From: Pholiota molesta
Taxonomy: Eukaryota > Basidiomycota > Agaricomycetes > Agaricales > Strophariaceae
Direction of reading: 5' to 3'
Assembly (NCBI GenBank): GCA_014925825.1
Contig: JACGCK010000008.1
Coordinates: forward strand, 744,001 to 808,000
Length of the DNA: 64,000 bases
Shown here: piece after piece, positions 1-13,600 of the stretch
Layout: each line of letters opens with the position of its first letter
Numbering within the stretch: position 1 is the stretch's first letter
Notes under the pieces: generated by a model
Told to the model about the DNA's origin: nothing
The model's database searches: none
The model's input: only the letters and a program-made list of their open reading frames with translations
Translations under genes and position numbers: made by a program

Positions 1-1318
1 TGCCCCTTCAAGAGAACTGGCCCGGCAGATCATGTCAGTCATCACCTCCATGGGCAAATACACCAACGTACAGACAGAATATGCGATCAAGGATAACTTG
101 CCCAGAGACGCTAGTAACATCACCGCGCAAATCATCGTGGGTACTCCTGGTACTATGGCAGACTTGATGAGGCGTAAAGTAAGGGTCATCTTGACTGATT
201 CAGCCCATTCTACTCATGCTCACATTGACAAGGTTCTCGACGTGTCTCATGTAAAAGTATTTGTGCTTGACGAAGCCGACAACATGTTGGATCAAGACGG
301 TTTGGGGGAGCAAACCCTCCGAGTCAAGAAGTACGTCATTCGCAACAAGTGTCCTGCGATCCACCCTCACTCAGATCTTCAATAGCTACCTTAAAGCCAA
401 ACCTCTCCAGATCATCCTCTTCTCTGCCACCTTCCCCGACCACGTCCGCGCCTACGCCGCCAAAATCGCACCCAACGCTAATAAGATCGAGCTGCAAAAA
501 GAAGAGCTGAGCGTCGAGAACATCCGGCAATTCTACATGGACTGCAAGAACGAGGAGCACAAATACGATATCTTAGTCTCGCTATATCAGCTCCTGACGA
601 TTGGCCAGAGCATCATTTTTTGCCAGGTTCGTTGGCCTGTTTTACAATCCGTATTATTTTTATTAAGCGAAGTTTTTTTTACTGCAGCATCGACACACTG
701 CAGACCGCATTTCGCAACGTATGACTGCCGAGGGACACAAGGTCGCTTCCCTGCATGGCGCCAAAGATGCGTCTGAGCGTGATGCTATCATCGACCGCTT
801 CCGCGAGGGCCGAGAGAAGGTCAGCCTATCTCCTTCCAACGATCCTGCCGACTCTGGCCTCTGACCCAATTTTATAAATGATTGTGCGTAGGTTCTAATC
901 ACGACGAACGTCATTGCGCGAGGAATCGACATCATGCAGGTGAACATGGTGGTCAACTACGATCTGCCCCTCATGAACGAGCGCGTCAAAGGCGCCGATG
1001 AACGGCCAGATATCGAGACGTACATTCACCGTATCGGTAAGCTCTCTCAACATTATCATGAAGCCAGAATAGAAAGTGAACTGCTTCGCAGGTCGAACGG
1101 GTCGCTTTGGGCGAAGGGGTATCTCAATCAACTTCGTGCATGACAAGAAGACGTGGTTGCAGATGGAGCAGATTGAGAAAGCTCTCGGTCGGAAAATCAT
1201 GCGGATAGAAACGAATGATCTGGATGAAATGGAAATGGTAAGCGCTGTTGGTGGTAATTTATTACTTTCATTGCTGATTCTATCATGTTTACAGAAAATG
1301 AAACAAGCTTTGAAGTAG
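1..1318 (+). CDS. DBP5: DEAD-box RNA helicase, Dbp5/DDX19 family (5' end cut by window)
   Basis: ATP-dependent RNA helicase of the Dbp5/DDX19 type, which in other eukaryotes remodels mRNPs at the cytoplasmic face of the nuclear pore. The window opens inside motif Ia (APSRELARQ). Exons that join in frame are about 1-178, 233-330, 386-626, 687-819, 892-1036, 1092-1237 and 1295-1318 (stop TAG). In order they carry GTPGT (Ib), [10 protein letters not shown] (II), LFSATF (III), the family-specific stretch [22 protein letters not shown] (V) and [13 protein letters not shown] (VI). The Dbp5-type insertion [19 protein letters not shown] supports the subfamily. The N-terminus with the Q motif and Walker A lies outside the window. 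The gene converges on the fatty acid synthase, with 319 bp between the stop codons. Family call is firm; the pore role is inferred from orthology. Confidence 0.93.
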
Positions 1319-1637
1319 ATTAGAGCACATGCATACTACTTGTAGTGATTTCCATGATTTCGAAGGTTCCTGAATAATATACAAGTCGCACCCGCATGGC
1401 ACTCTTCAGGTTAAACCTTACAAAACGAGTCGTGCAAGACGAGCAATCAAACATAATTAAGACTTCTGACATCCTTCTGAGCTGTGCAGTTTGAAATTGA
1501 GAGAAAAGAAATCTATTGCGAGTGAATTATGGGTAACATGATTGTGTATATAAACGTCGTAATGTGGTATGCGCGTAGTCTAAGAGGCAAGATGAAAGGG
1601 GCAGAAATAGAGACAGATGAAGTACAACATGGATTTA
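1319..1637. other. Convergent 3' intergenic region
   Basis: Short AT-rich spacer between the stop codons of the helicase and the fatty acid synthase. It must hold both 3' UTRs. No ORF, repeat or RNA gene is recognisable. Confidence 0.6.
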
Positions 1638-4600
1638 TTACGAAGCTTGAGCAAATGCAATGGCAACAGTCTGAAAAGAATTAATTAGCTTCAGATTAGG
1701 ATGGTGATATGTCAAATCTACTGACCTCAGAATGGCTAAGCGAGATCAAGACCTTCGAGATACCTTTCTCGGCAGCTTTGGCCTTCGCATCCCCATGCAA
1801 ACGAACAGTTGGGACACCAGCTTCATCGTTTACGATTTCAATATCTTTCATGGCTGCTGCTGCTCCTTGAGATTTGACTCCCAATGACTTGAAGACAGCC
1901 TCTTTGCCAACCCAACGAGCGGCAAAGGAGGACGGTGGCGATGGTTGAGAGCGGCAGTAAACGATTTCAGCGTCGGTGAAGTTGCGTGCGACAAATGTAG
2001 GGTTATGTGAAGGTACAGACGAGATCAGCTCTAAAATTTGCGTTGTTAGCTTGCTTCATCTTGTGCAGAACACATTATCACAAACCTTGATCAACACCAA
2101 CACCGAGAGGGGCATTTTGGGCCAGAACGTTGCTGCTCAAGATATCGGAAACGGCCTTGACGTTCGCAACATCGCGAGGGGCTTCAGTGGCGAGTTTTCC
2201 CCTGAACGAATATTCGCCAGTCTTGGGGTCTAAGGTTGCCCTAGCCATCGAGTTCAGAAGAACCTTTCCTTCCATATCGCCGAGGTATGGTGGGTGCTCC
2301 TTGATCTTCACCAATGAGTTCTTGATCATCATCTCGCTCATTGCTTTATATGATTGCAAGCCTCGGACACGGTTCTTCTGCTTGTACTGCTCGTAGTATG
2401 TAGGTTCCAAAGCGCCGAAGAGGTAGCGAGGATGGACAATGAGAGCCGTCCCACCAACTTGGCCGAAACCGAATGATGACTAGATGATAGTTTAGAGAAA
2501 TGTGAGGTCAACATATGAAAAAGACTTACCATAACACCAGCACGGATGCCATCGGTGTGGATTGTCTTGGAAGGGAACATCAAGAATTGACGGTCCTGGA
2601 AGTGGGAATCGATGTTACTGCAATGATAGCGTTAGCCAAGGCATATATTATCTCAAACATATCCGTGACTTACTCGCTGTTACGATTGCCAGGAATGATA
2701 CCGGTGATAATCGACTGCCACAGTCCAGTTGCTTGCCAAGCCGCAGAACCTCCTTTGGAGTGACCGAGGAGGCTCTTCTGTGCCATGACTGGGACAGCAT
2801 TGCCAGGAGTGCGCGAAATCGTAGTGAAGATGTCATTCCAAATGCGAGTTTCGTTCTCTTCCTATAAGAACCAAACAAATGGAAATGCAAGTTAGAAATG
2901 TTACTGAGATCAGCAGGAGACGATAACGTACGTTCGCTGCGGTACTAGTGCCATGAATGGACAGGATACCAATATCATCAGCGGTAAGGCCCCAAACAGC
3001 CAATGCTCGGCGAAGAGGGGCAATTGAGGGGTCTGATCCTTCCAGCATGCCATACATCGCGAGCGCATCCTTTTCTTGACGAGCGGCCTCCTTCTCCAGG
3101 TTGACAATGCGAGATGAAATATACTCCTCATCAGCAGTCTCACCGGCTTGCTTGCGGGATGTGATCTCTGCTTGAAGTTCAGTCTGTTCATGAGAGAGCC
3201 ATTGGGAGATTTGTGAGCGGCGGAAGGAAAGTTGGCGGGATCGGTAGGCAATATCAAGAATAGGAAGAGGGTGTTTGGTCTTGATTTCTCTAGCGACGGT
3301 TAAGGCACCACGTCCTGGTGCAGGAACTGAACGTCCAGCTTTGTCGCTATATGTGAAGAATTGGTCAGGGCGGCATAATAAACAGTGCTCGAAAAGACGT
3401 ACGTAGAAGTAGAAGTGAATGCAAGGATACCGCGAATAGGAGCACCCAACTCGAGGGCTGTCTTGGCACTCATAACAATATGGACTCCAGTTCCTTGGGA
3501 CTCCATGAATCCAGCACGGGAGGTAGTAGCAGGTCGCGACATCTCGGTTGGTTCTCGTCCCATGGCGAATTCAGTCTCTGCATTGCTCGTTGCTTTCATA
3601 TTGGCGAATTCGTAAGACCCTTCTTCGCTGATGTCGTCGAAACCACCAGCAATCATGACCTTCGCCTTTCCGGACAAAATGGTATCCGAGGCAATTTCGA
3701 GAGATTGAAGGGCGGTAGCACTGGATGCACAGTTAACATATGTCATCCTTAGAATGAATAGTAAAAATTACCATGCGCCGACAGGAATTTTGACGGGTCC
3801 ACTTGACGACAGAAGTAGGAGGTTAATCCATCCAGCGGTGGTGTTAATGAATCTAAGTGATAGACGTTTTAGTAATATTACGGTACACCGTTCAATATGA
3901 TACACTTACGTTTCTTGCAAAATGTCGTTTTGCACTTCCTTTTCGTCGCGGCGATCCTTGAACATCTTGCCCATACTGATTGTTCCACCCATACCACTTC
4001 CCAGTGCAGTGCCGACATCGGAAGGATGCATGTGTTTGTACAACTCGTAGGGGTCGGTGATACCTGAGGCATTAAGGGCTTCAATTGTGCTGACCAGTGC
4101 CCATAACGTTGTGCGATCTGTCTGAGCAACAATGTCGTCGGGGATTCCGTAACGGCCGGCGGCCCATCCTGTGGGAATTTGACCGGCCACTGTACGGCTG
4201 AATTTGAACGCTTTGGGAACGTAGACACAAGCGCCTTTCTTGAATTTGGCGAACCACTGCCCACCCTCGCCAGCCCAAACATCACATTTGTCGCCATGTT
4301 GCAGTTTGAATTTCTGAGCTTCTGAATCGGAAACTTCGATGGGCTCGAGGTCGTGAATAAGTTCCACCTCTTGGTTGAAGACCTTCTTGCTGGGATCATA
4401 ACCGCGGAACAATTCAGGTTCTAGAAATCAAGGTTAGAATGATGTTTGTAACAATTATATGGCAACTTACCGATAAGGCGAACACCCGCATGGGCCAGAA
4501 TATCTTGCTCGTAGCGACCTTTGACATCCTTGTCGTCAACCGGCTCATTGGTCTTGCTATCCACCCATCCAACGTACAGCGAACCATCTTTGAGACGACC

Positions 4601-7600
4601 ATCGAAGTGCTTGATGTATCCCATGATCCATGCCATTTCGATGCAGCCCTCAATAGTGAATTCGCCACGAGCCTCCATCTCCCATCTTGTGCGAGAACTT
4701 CCCCATGGCCCAACCTCCCCAGAACCTGTGATGACGACCACTTTGTCAAGATCAATCAGACCACGGAGATGAGAGAGATCGGATAATGAACTAGTTGATT
4801 CAAGGGATGGGAACTCGAAACGGAAGTTAGCGCGAGGAAGAACGTCGACAGTTTGGAGGAGCCGTTCAGCCTCAACACCGTTGATGACCTTGAAGTCAGC
4901 CGAGTTGTCGCGAGTAATGGCCCGACGAAGGTCGGCTTTCTGGTTGAGTTTAATTCGGATGCGAGTGGTGATATCGGCAAGATCAGGAAGACGGTCCATT
5001 CCACCATTCAAGTCCGCCCAGATCGGTTCGACTTGGGTGATACTGAAGAGGAGGGGGTGCATGAGTCCAAGAATGTTGAAGGCCATCTCCTTCGCAGAGA
5101 AGGTGCGAACACCATAGCTTTCGAGTTCGTGGGCAACAATATTAGTCGGCCCCATCAAGCCAGTTCCGCGAGTCCAGCTTGAGAAATAAAAATGTAAGCA
5201 ATTGCAAAGGAGAGAGCGATAGAAAATCGTACCCGATAACTGCACCAGCCAAGCAAAGATATTCACCCCAGCTTTCTGAAGCCCAACGTTGGAACAGAGT
5301 CTCCAAAGAGATTTTGGATTCCGAGTACAAGCCGTCGTTTCCGAAGAGACCGTGGTTAGGAGACAAAGGAAGGATAACCTGGGTAGGGCGAGTAACGAAG
5401 TGTCGGCTGGCCTTCTTGTTCTTGACAGCACCGAGGATGCGTAGGAGATTGACCAACATCATACGATGCGCAAGCTCCGATCGATCGTCGAGGCCGTCGA
5501 TTTCGCGACCGTTTTCGGGAATGCCAGCGAAAGGGATAATGTAGTCAAGATCCATACCAAGGTTTGCGTAGATGTAGTCAACAAGAGCTTCAACATCTTG
5601 TTTCGAGGCTTGGTTGAAAGGAACGACGGTGAGAGCCGAACCACGACTACCGAAAGACTGGAAGATGCCCTGATAGTATTCGACCGTCTTGCGGCTGTAG
5701 CTAGAAGTCGTGATGACGACGTGAGCACCGCCAGACAGGAGACCCTTGACGATCTCAATACCGATGGAGCCTTTGCCAACACCAGTCAACAGAGCATTCT
5801 TGTCCTTAAACGTGGTGCCAGAGGTGGCGATTTCGTGGAGAATGTCGAGGTAAACACCAGTCAGATTGCTGCTGTATTCCCAGTTCGTGCCGACTTTGCG
5901 CTTCAAGTGAAGGAGAGGGATCTTGTCGGAACTGATGGACGTGACAGGGGTGACTCCAGTAACCTGAGGGCGAAGGAATGTGGACGATGAACGACGGCTG
6001 CGAGGAGAGCCAACGCGAGGAGGGCGGGCGTCAGGAGTTTTGTGGAGAGACTTGACGACGCCTTCATAGAGCGCCTTGATACGGTTCTTCTGGTCCGAGC
6101 TAATTTCGGGGAGCGATTTGACAACAGACCACAACTTCAAAACATCGTCTTGGACCTTCTGGATGTTGACGGCTCCGGACACGGTATCTCCGCTAGCCAT
6201 CTCTTCAACGTAAGCTTCGAGCTTGCGAACATTTTCACGAACGACTTCCGTGTATTTGATTTCGCCCTTTTCGGTGACTTCGGTGTGAGGAGCGGTGGGG
6301 AAAGTGACTAGAGGAAAATATATCAGTGGAAGTATAAAAATGTCAATTGTGCAAATGCGTACCATCTTTGTAGACTGGGGGAGTCCCAACAACCTCGCGC
6401 GTGTTATCGATGAGTTGCTGACCGAATTCCTTCGCCAACCTGTATGTCTCGCCCTTTGAAGGATCCGTCCGATCGATGTTGTACTGCATGTACTGGAGCA
6501 TGTCAGGATCAGCGCGATTTAGGAGGGCGATACAACGAGCAGTGATTTCGCGATCGACAGTGGTAAGACGTCCAAAGATGATGTCATAGAACATAATGAG
6601 TGCATCCTGGCGAACCCAATTCCACGACGAATCGAAGTGACGAGCCTTCAAGATATCAAAGCGGGGCTGGATTCCATCGAGGTACGCATCGCCATGCTCG
6701 CGAGTGATGCTGTCAAGCCTAGCTTGCAAGGCAATGTTGTCGGCCTTCTCTTTATCGAATGCAATCTCGCCGGCACGAGAATCGCGACCGAGGTAGCGCA
6801 TATAGAGTTCGACGTGTTGGGCAGCAAATTTGTGCTGATCGGCTTGGAACTTCAGGAACTCCTCGCTGTTGATAACAGCGCCACCCCCACCACCTCCAGC
6901 GGCGCCACCTGCTCCAGGGGCGGAAAGAGAAATACCAGAACGTTGCGCATAAACAGACACAACACCATCCAGCCATGCCTTGGCTTCGCCTTCAGATGCG
7001 AGACGCTTGGGTGGTTCGAGAGTCGTGGCCAGAAGAAGGACGCCGTCAGAGCGTGCAGGACCAAGACCCCAAGTCTTGGCGAGATGGGCCTTGATGGCAG
7101 ACGCGTTGAAGCCACCGGGCATCTTGCCTCCAACGAGACGCGACACCAAGCCTGTGCTGTACTTTCCGAGCGCGCCATTGAAGCCATTGCCCAAGGCAGA
7201 TCCGAGCTCCTCAAGAGGCAGCTCTTCACCTTTCTCTGGCGCAGAGGCGAATTCCTGCTGAAGATCGCCCAGAATCTCGTTCTGCAAGGTGGATTTGCCG
7301 CCGACAAGGTCCTTGATGGACTTCGAGAGAGGGATCTCATCAATGCGCTTCTTCAGCTTCTGAGCAACGACGACGAGCAAAATATCGACTGCTTTGACAG
7401 GGACATCTTCAATGCTAGCCACAGGGCCGGAAGGTGCGGCAACGGCGACAGGAGCAGCAGCGGCAGCGGCAGGAGTTGCAGCGGCAGCGGGGGCGGCCTC
7501 TTCAGCCGCCGGCGCCTCAGCAACTTCATCCTCGTGTTGGTAGTAAATTTCTTTGACGTTCTTCGAGTGACAAAGGATGGTGCGCGTCCTGCTGACAGAC

Positions 7601-10600
7601 CCATCGACGGTCTCGTACTTGGCCTTGAGAGTGCGGGTTGCCATGCCGGTTAATGTAGGAGAAGGCCCGAGCTCGATGAGACGTTCAAAGTTGAAGGCGG
7701 TGAAAAGAAGATCCTGGGTCTCGATCCAGCGAACAGGGGATGCGAATTGGTAGGCGAGGAGTTCGACGAGGATGATGTATGCGAGCTGTTGACGGTTGGT
7801 AGCACTAGCCCATTGCTCCTCTTCCCATTTCTTGAGAACCTTATCGAGCTTGGGCGAAGAGGTCTGATCGTAAATAATCTGCGCGTATTCACGAGTGACT
7901 TGGAATGGCTTCGCAATCAAGTTGGGAATGTACTTGTTGATAAGCATATCGGGGTTGAGGTGAGCGGCGTTGATCTTCTTCGATAAGTCTATGAAGTGGT
8001 CCATTAAATGTTGAAGTATAAACACAGCGAGACTGCAACTTACAAGCACGGAATGGCATCACACCGGCCCACAGGTAACGAGAATGGAAGGGCACGTCAA
8101 TACCAGGGAGAGGAATGGTGGCGAATCCTCGCTCAAGCTTGATGTAACCTTCCGTCTTCTGTTGCTCCTGCGCCTTTTCGAGGCACGATTTGACAATGTC
8201 TCCAAGCATCTCCTTGACCTTCTCGACGCTGAAGGTCTCGGTCAACTATTGTAGAAATATCAATGTCAGAAACAGCAGTAATATTATCAAAGGGACACGG
8301 ACCTTGGTTATATCAATCTTCTGCACCTTGAGATAGTTCAAGACGTTCGTCATTGTCTGCAAAGCGATAAGTTCTCCTGCGCAAACATATTGCTGACCCT
8401 AAACAATAAATTAGAATCCTGTTGTGGTAAACAAAATAATTTCAGACATACCTCAACATTGTAGTTGACAATTTCGAGAAGAGAGCCAGAGACAGTGGCA
8501 ATCGAGTCAACAACTTCACGGAGAGCGGCGTCGCTGAAGGTAGGGGAGATTCGGCTCGGGTTGACGGCGCACATAGCGTAGTTCGAACGATTCTCGGAGT
8601 CACGTTCAACAGCGCGCTGCATGGTGATACCACGGTAGAAGACAACGTCAACAAGTGCTGAAATGTGGAGGACATCGGCAATGGATGCGAGAGCAGAGTA
8701 CTCTCCAAGCGAATGGCCAGCGAAGGCGCAGTCCTTCTGAACGAAGCCCTTCATACGCATGTCTTCGAAAGCGGCCTTCTCCGTAACGACGAGAGCAATT
8801 TGGGCGAACTGCGTGGCAAAGAGGAGACCATTTGGATGGCTGAATGTGTATTTGGGGGTGCGGACATCGATGTCGGCAAAGAGAGGAAGAGTCTTGACGC
8901 GACCATCCTTGTCCATGGTGTCGTATGTCATGTCCATGTAGCGCTGGCGAATGGCTTGACCCTTGATACCACCGAAGTGGATGGTCTTCTGCTTCGGGTT
9001 GTCCTTAACGATTTCGACGATCGAGAAGCCGTAGACGGCGAGCAAGTGGGCGTCGGCGCCATCCCAAACAGCGCGCGCTGCAGGAGAGCTGTTGTAAAGA
9101 TCCATACCCATTCCCGGTTCCTGAGAACCTTGACCGGTAAAGACGTAGACGGTGGTGGGTTGAGAAACTTCTGCGGAGCCTGAAAGGACCTTCTCGCCGC
9201 GGTCGTTGGTAGTTTCGATGCTGACAACGATGTTACCATCGCGCATGCCAACATGGCGGAGCTTGACCTCGAGCTGGTCACCAGGAATGACCATGCCGAC
9301 GAAGTTCACGTCATAGCTGAGAAGAAAGTCAATTTCAATATACCATCAAATGAAAGACCAAACGTACGCAATGACCCGTTCGGGATGACCTTGAGCGACG
9401 ACGGTCTCGACATAACGGCGCGTAGCAGCGCTAGACCAAAGACCATGCGTGATGGTGGCGGGAAGAGAAGCCAAATCCGAGAAGTATGGGTTGATGTGGA
9501 TGGGATTGAAGTCGCCAGAGATCTTGGAGTAAGGCTCGTTGGTCAAAGGAGCGTTGAACGCAGTGGAGACATCGCCAGTGGTGAGAGTGTAACCTTCGTT
9601 GGCGAGGGGAGTCGTCAAACCGAGAGGAGTTCCATGACGCTGAAGGTAAGCGAGGACGGGATTGCCTTGAGAATCGTCTTGTTGGAAGTCGACGGAGCCG
9701 ACCTTGACGAGGACTTTCAGCTGGTTGCGGACGAAGATATCGCCGGAGACGGAAACATTGCGGTAGGCAGTCCTATCCTTGAAAGAAACCTGCGATTGGA
9801 TACGGAAGATGAGGGAAGTGCCGGCAAGGAGGGGGGTCGATTGGTTCTCCCACTCGAACCATTCCTTGGACTGCAGAACGCCAACTTCCGCATCGGTCTC
9901 GAGAAGGACCTCGTAGTCAGGCTCCTCGGTGGTGTCGAAAGTGTTCTCGTAGTCGGTGAAGCGACCGCGATACAAGAAAGATGACACAACTTCAATGGCG
10001 CGCTGGCCTTGGCGGTAGACGTAACCCTTGACCTTCACGATCTTGCCCTCATTAGCGTTGATGACTGAAACGATGCGGGCCTCGGCCTTGCAGACATCAC
10101 CAACAGCCAAAGGTTTGGCGCCGTCGACCATGCGGAACCCATTCGAAAGGTGAACGAGCTTCAACAAATCCCCGTCAATAGCGCTGGGGAAAATGGATTT
10201 CATGATTGCCTAAAAGAAACCGTCAGGATTGGGAAAACCAATGCAAAAAGTTTTGAAACGCACCTGCCAGCCAGTGACAATGGCAAAATCCATGGGCGCC
10301 TGGACAGTCTCATTCCTCGCAGTCTTGTAGGATTCCGCTTGGTTGCCGACAACAGCGCAGAATTGTTCCACGTCCTCTGCCTTGATGACCACGGAGGGAC
10401 CAACAAATTTGTCGCGAATGTTGATGGAGGGAAGGACCTCGTTATCGCCGTACCAAAGCTTCCAGTAGAAGGCCTTGATGCGGGTGTTGCGGTCAGTGGC
10501 GATCTCATGGATGGGTGCGTAACCTTGAGAAGGCTTGTAAACAAACTGAAGGACGAGGGGAATGGAACTTCCACGGCGCTCCTCGATCAGAGAGACGTTG

Positions 10601-13600
10601 ATGTGACTGGTCTCCGGAGCATAAGTGATTTCGACAGCCTTGAAGTCCTCGATGTGCTCGCCATAAGAACGAGCAGCGCCGTAAATGACAACAGAGGTAG
10701 CAAGAGAGCCGGTGTACTGGACGACGACTTTCTGGCCAACGCGGGGAGCGAGAATACGACGAAGAGGGTTATCAATGTAGGATGTACCCTGTACAATGGT
10801 CGTGGAGGTGACGAGAGCACGGAGCCAGCCAAGCTTTTGACCAGCCAAGGTCTCCAGCCAGGCGGAAGTTTGGGGAAGAGCAGAGCCAAATTCGAAGGTG
10901 ACGGTGCTGCCTTTTTGAGTGCGAACAACTCCAGAAAGAGTCTCGGGAACAGCCTTGGGCTCAACGGCGAGGTAATCGATAACGGGGACGGTCGAGACGT
11001 CGCCGCCATACTTGCGTTCGAGGAGACGTTGGATGAGTGACTTGTTAATGTTCCCGAGGAGATCCTTGACGGGTTCGTCTTTCACAACCGACCACTTCGC
11101 AGCGACAGGACCTTGTAAAATGCAGACTCGCTGAGGGTCTTGGTCGAACACGGCGTCGATGTCTTCGGCAGCCCATAGAGAGTCCTGAGATCGTGATCGT
11201 TAGCATATGTATGAAATGATACAAGAGGTAGAACTGGGAAAGACATAGGGAAAGACGTACCTTCTTGAACCAGACTTCGAAGCTCGCATCGAGCACAGGG
11301 ATGAAAGGAACGGGCTTCTGACCCGGCCTCTGGGAAATCGCTAGGAAGTATGCTGCATCTTCAGCAGCGAGGAGCTGCTCGGTGGCCAGAGGGTACTTCT
11401 CGAAGAAAGTCTTGACGAACGGAAGGGGATCATCCAACAACGAAAAGTTTTGGAGAAGGGACGGCTTGTGTCCTCCGCCATTGACCCCCGCGAAACGCTC
11501 CTCCACGCGCCTCAACCAATCACCGACCAAGTTCCTCAAGGACTTGTCCACCCATCGCTTCTGATGGGCAACGAACATCAGGCGCACCATTCGCAGAACA
11601 GTCTCCTCGTAGGTCATGTCGCCCAGATCGAAGGCAACACTTCCATCTTTCTTCCATCCGAACCAGGGTTTAGCGAAGTCCTTGTTCAGCTTGTCGATAA
11701 TTTCCTTTTTGCGCTCAGACAGCCATACAGCACGCTTCTCCTTCGGCAGCTTGAAGACTGTGTCATCAAACTCCTTCCAGAGCTTAACAGCACGCGTGGC
11801 AACCTTGTGAATGGGTTCGCCCAATTCCGAGCGGACGGTGAGGATACCGCCGGTAGGCTTCGTGTATGTTCCTTCCCAGGCGGCATCGTCGACGCCAGCA
11901 GCTCCAACGATCAAGTCCTTGACGGAGGAGCTGGTATGAGCTTCCTTGGCCACCATGACGCGACTGGCGAACAAGAAACCGTCGAAGGGCATGGGCTGAA
12001 CACCGAAGCGCTCAACAGACCAGTCACCGGTCAGATACTCCCATACATCTTCGGCTGATCCGAAGCCTGAACCACCGACAAGGGAGATGTTCGGGTGTTG
12101 ACGAATAGAGCGATAGGTGGCGAGGATGGGTTGATAGAAGTCCTCAAAGGAGTGATGACCGCCGGCGCGACCTCCAGTCCACTGCATGATGATAGGGAAG
12201 TCCGGGTTGGCCGCGGCAATGTTGATAACTTGGCGAATACCATCGACGGAGCCAGGTTTGAAAGCGACGTGCTTGAGGCCAGCAGCCTTCAGACCTTCGA
12301 TGATCTCGACGGCCTTCTCCGTAGTAGGAATACCAGCAGCAACGCAGAATCCTTCAATCGGAAGGCCTTCTTTCCTCATTTCTTGCCAGAGAGGAACTGG
12401 AATGTGAATTGACGAGGGTTGATGTAAAGGGCGTTCAGAGTGATACCAACGCCAGCCGGAGTCAACTTCTGGATTTCTGCGACTTTCGAACGAAGAGCCG
12501 CGGCATTGTAGTGACCACCTCCAGCCAACTCGATGTGATAACCAGCATCGAGGACTGCGCTGACAAAGCCAGCCTTGACCGTAGAAGGTGTCATTCCAGC
12601 AACCATGATGGGCGGCTTTCCGAGCAGACGAGAGAAAGGTGTGTCGAGATGAAGTTCGCCATCGCTGGAGAGGATGACAGACGGTGAGCAGAGAACGCCT
12701 TGCAGAGGGAAAGAAAACTTACCTGGTGCGAACCAGGCTTGGCGACCACTTCTTGCTCCACCAGTCTTCGTACTTAATGTCAAGGGAGCTGAAAAGCTCC
12801 GCATCGCCCTTGGCCTTGTCACCGGCGACGATCACACGAACCCCGCGACCTTCGAAATTCTTCGCGGTCAATGGACCAATACCGCTCATGCCACCTGGGC
12901 CGAAATCGATTGCATGGGTGGCGGTCTCGGGGAACTCAGTAGCCTTGGTCCAGTGGATGGGCGACGTGAAGATTTGCTCACAGAGGGAGCGGGTAAGCGA
13001 GGTCGAGAGCTTGCGCATATCGGAGCCTGCATGAAAAGATTTAATATTGAGACCAGCAGATAAAGGCAAACCACACTAACCATCCTCCGTGTTATAGACC
13101 GGAATCTTCAAGTCCTTAGCTTCCCACAGTTCTTCACCTTCGAGGTCCTCTTCAATCAGCTTCTCGGTTGCGCTAGCCAAGTAGTCGCTGTGATAGGGTA
13201 CGCCAACGACCAAAAACCTGATGGAGAAAACAGGCTTGCGTTGAGAGAAGGGAATTTTGCTCTGGTCGGCACCAGCGGGAGCCTTGACTTTGCGGAGGCT
13301 GGTGACAAGCCCAAAGAGGGCCTTGGAAGGGCCGGTGACAACGAAGGCCTTGGGACCGTTGTGGAGAGAAACGAAAAGCTGCGAAGTCGTAGGCAAGTGC
13401 TTGTTGGTCTTGACGATGTGGGGTTGCAGCTCCTTCAACGACAGGCCAGTGACGGAAAGCATAGGGCTGGGAACGCCCTCGCCGCCATCAACGGTATCCT
13501 GAATGATGCTGGGTTCCAATGCAGTGACTGGGAATGCTTGTTGACCACGAAGGCCGGAGTAGAAAAGCCATTTCAAGGCCTTTTCAGAGTTATCGACGAA

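Noticed and set aside
6637..7653. 338-codon open frame on the plus strand
   Set aside because: It is antisense to the ACP/ketoreductase part of FAS and shows no family motif; a by-product of codon bias.
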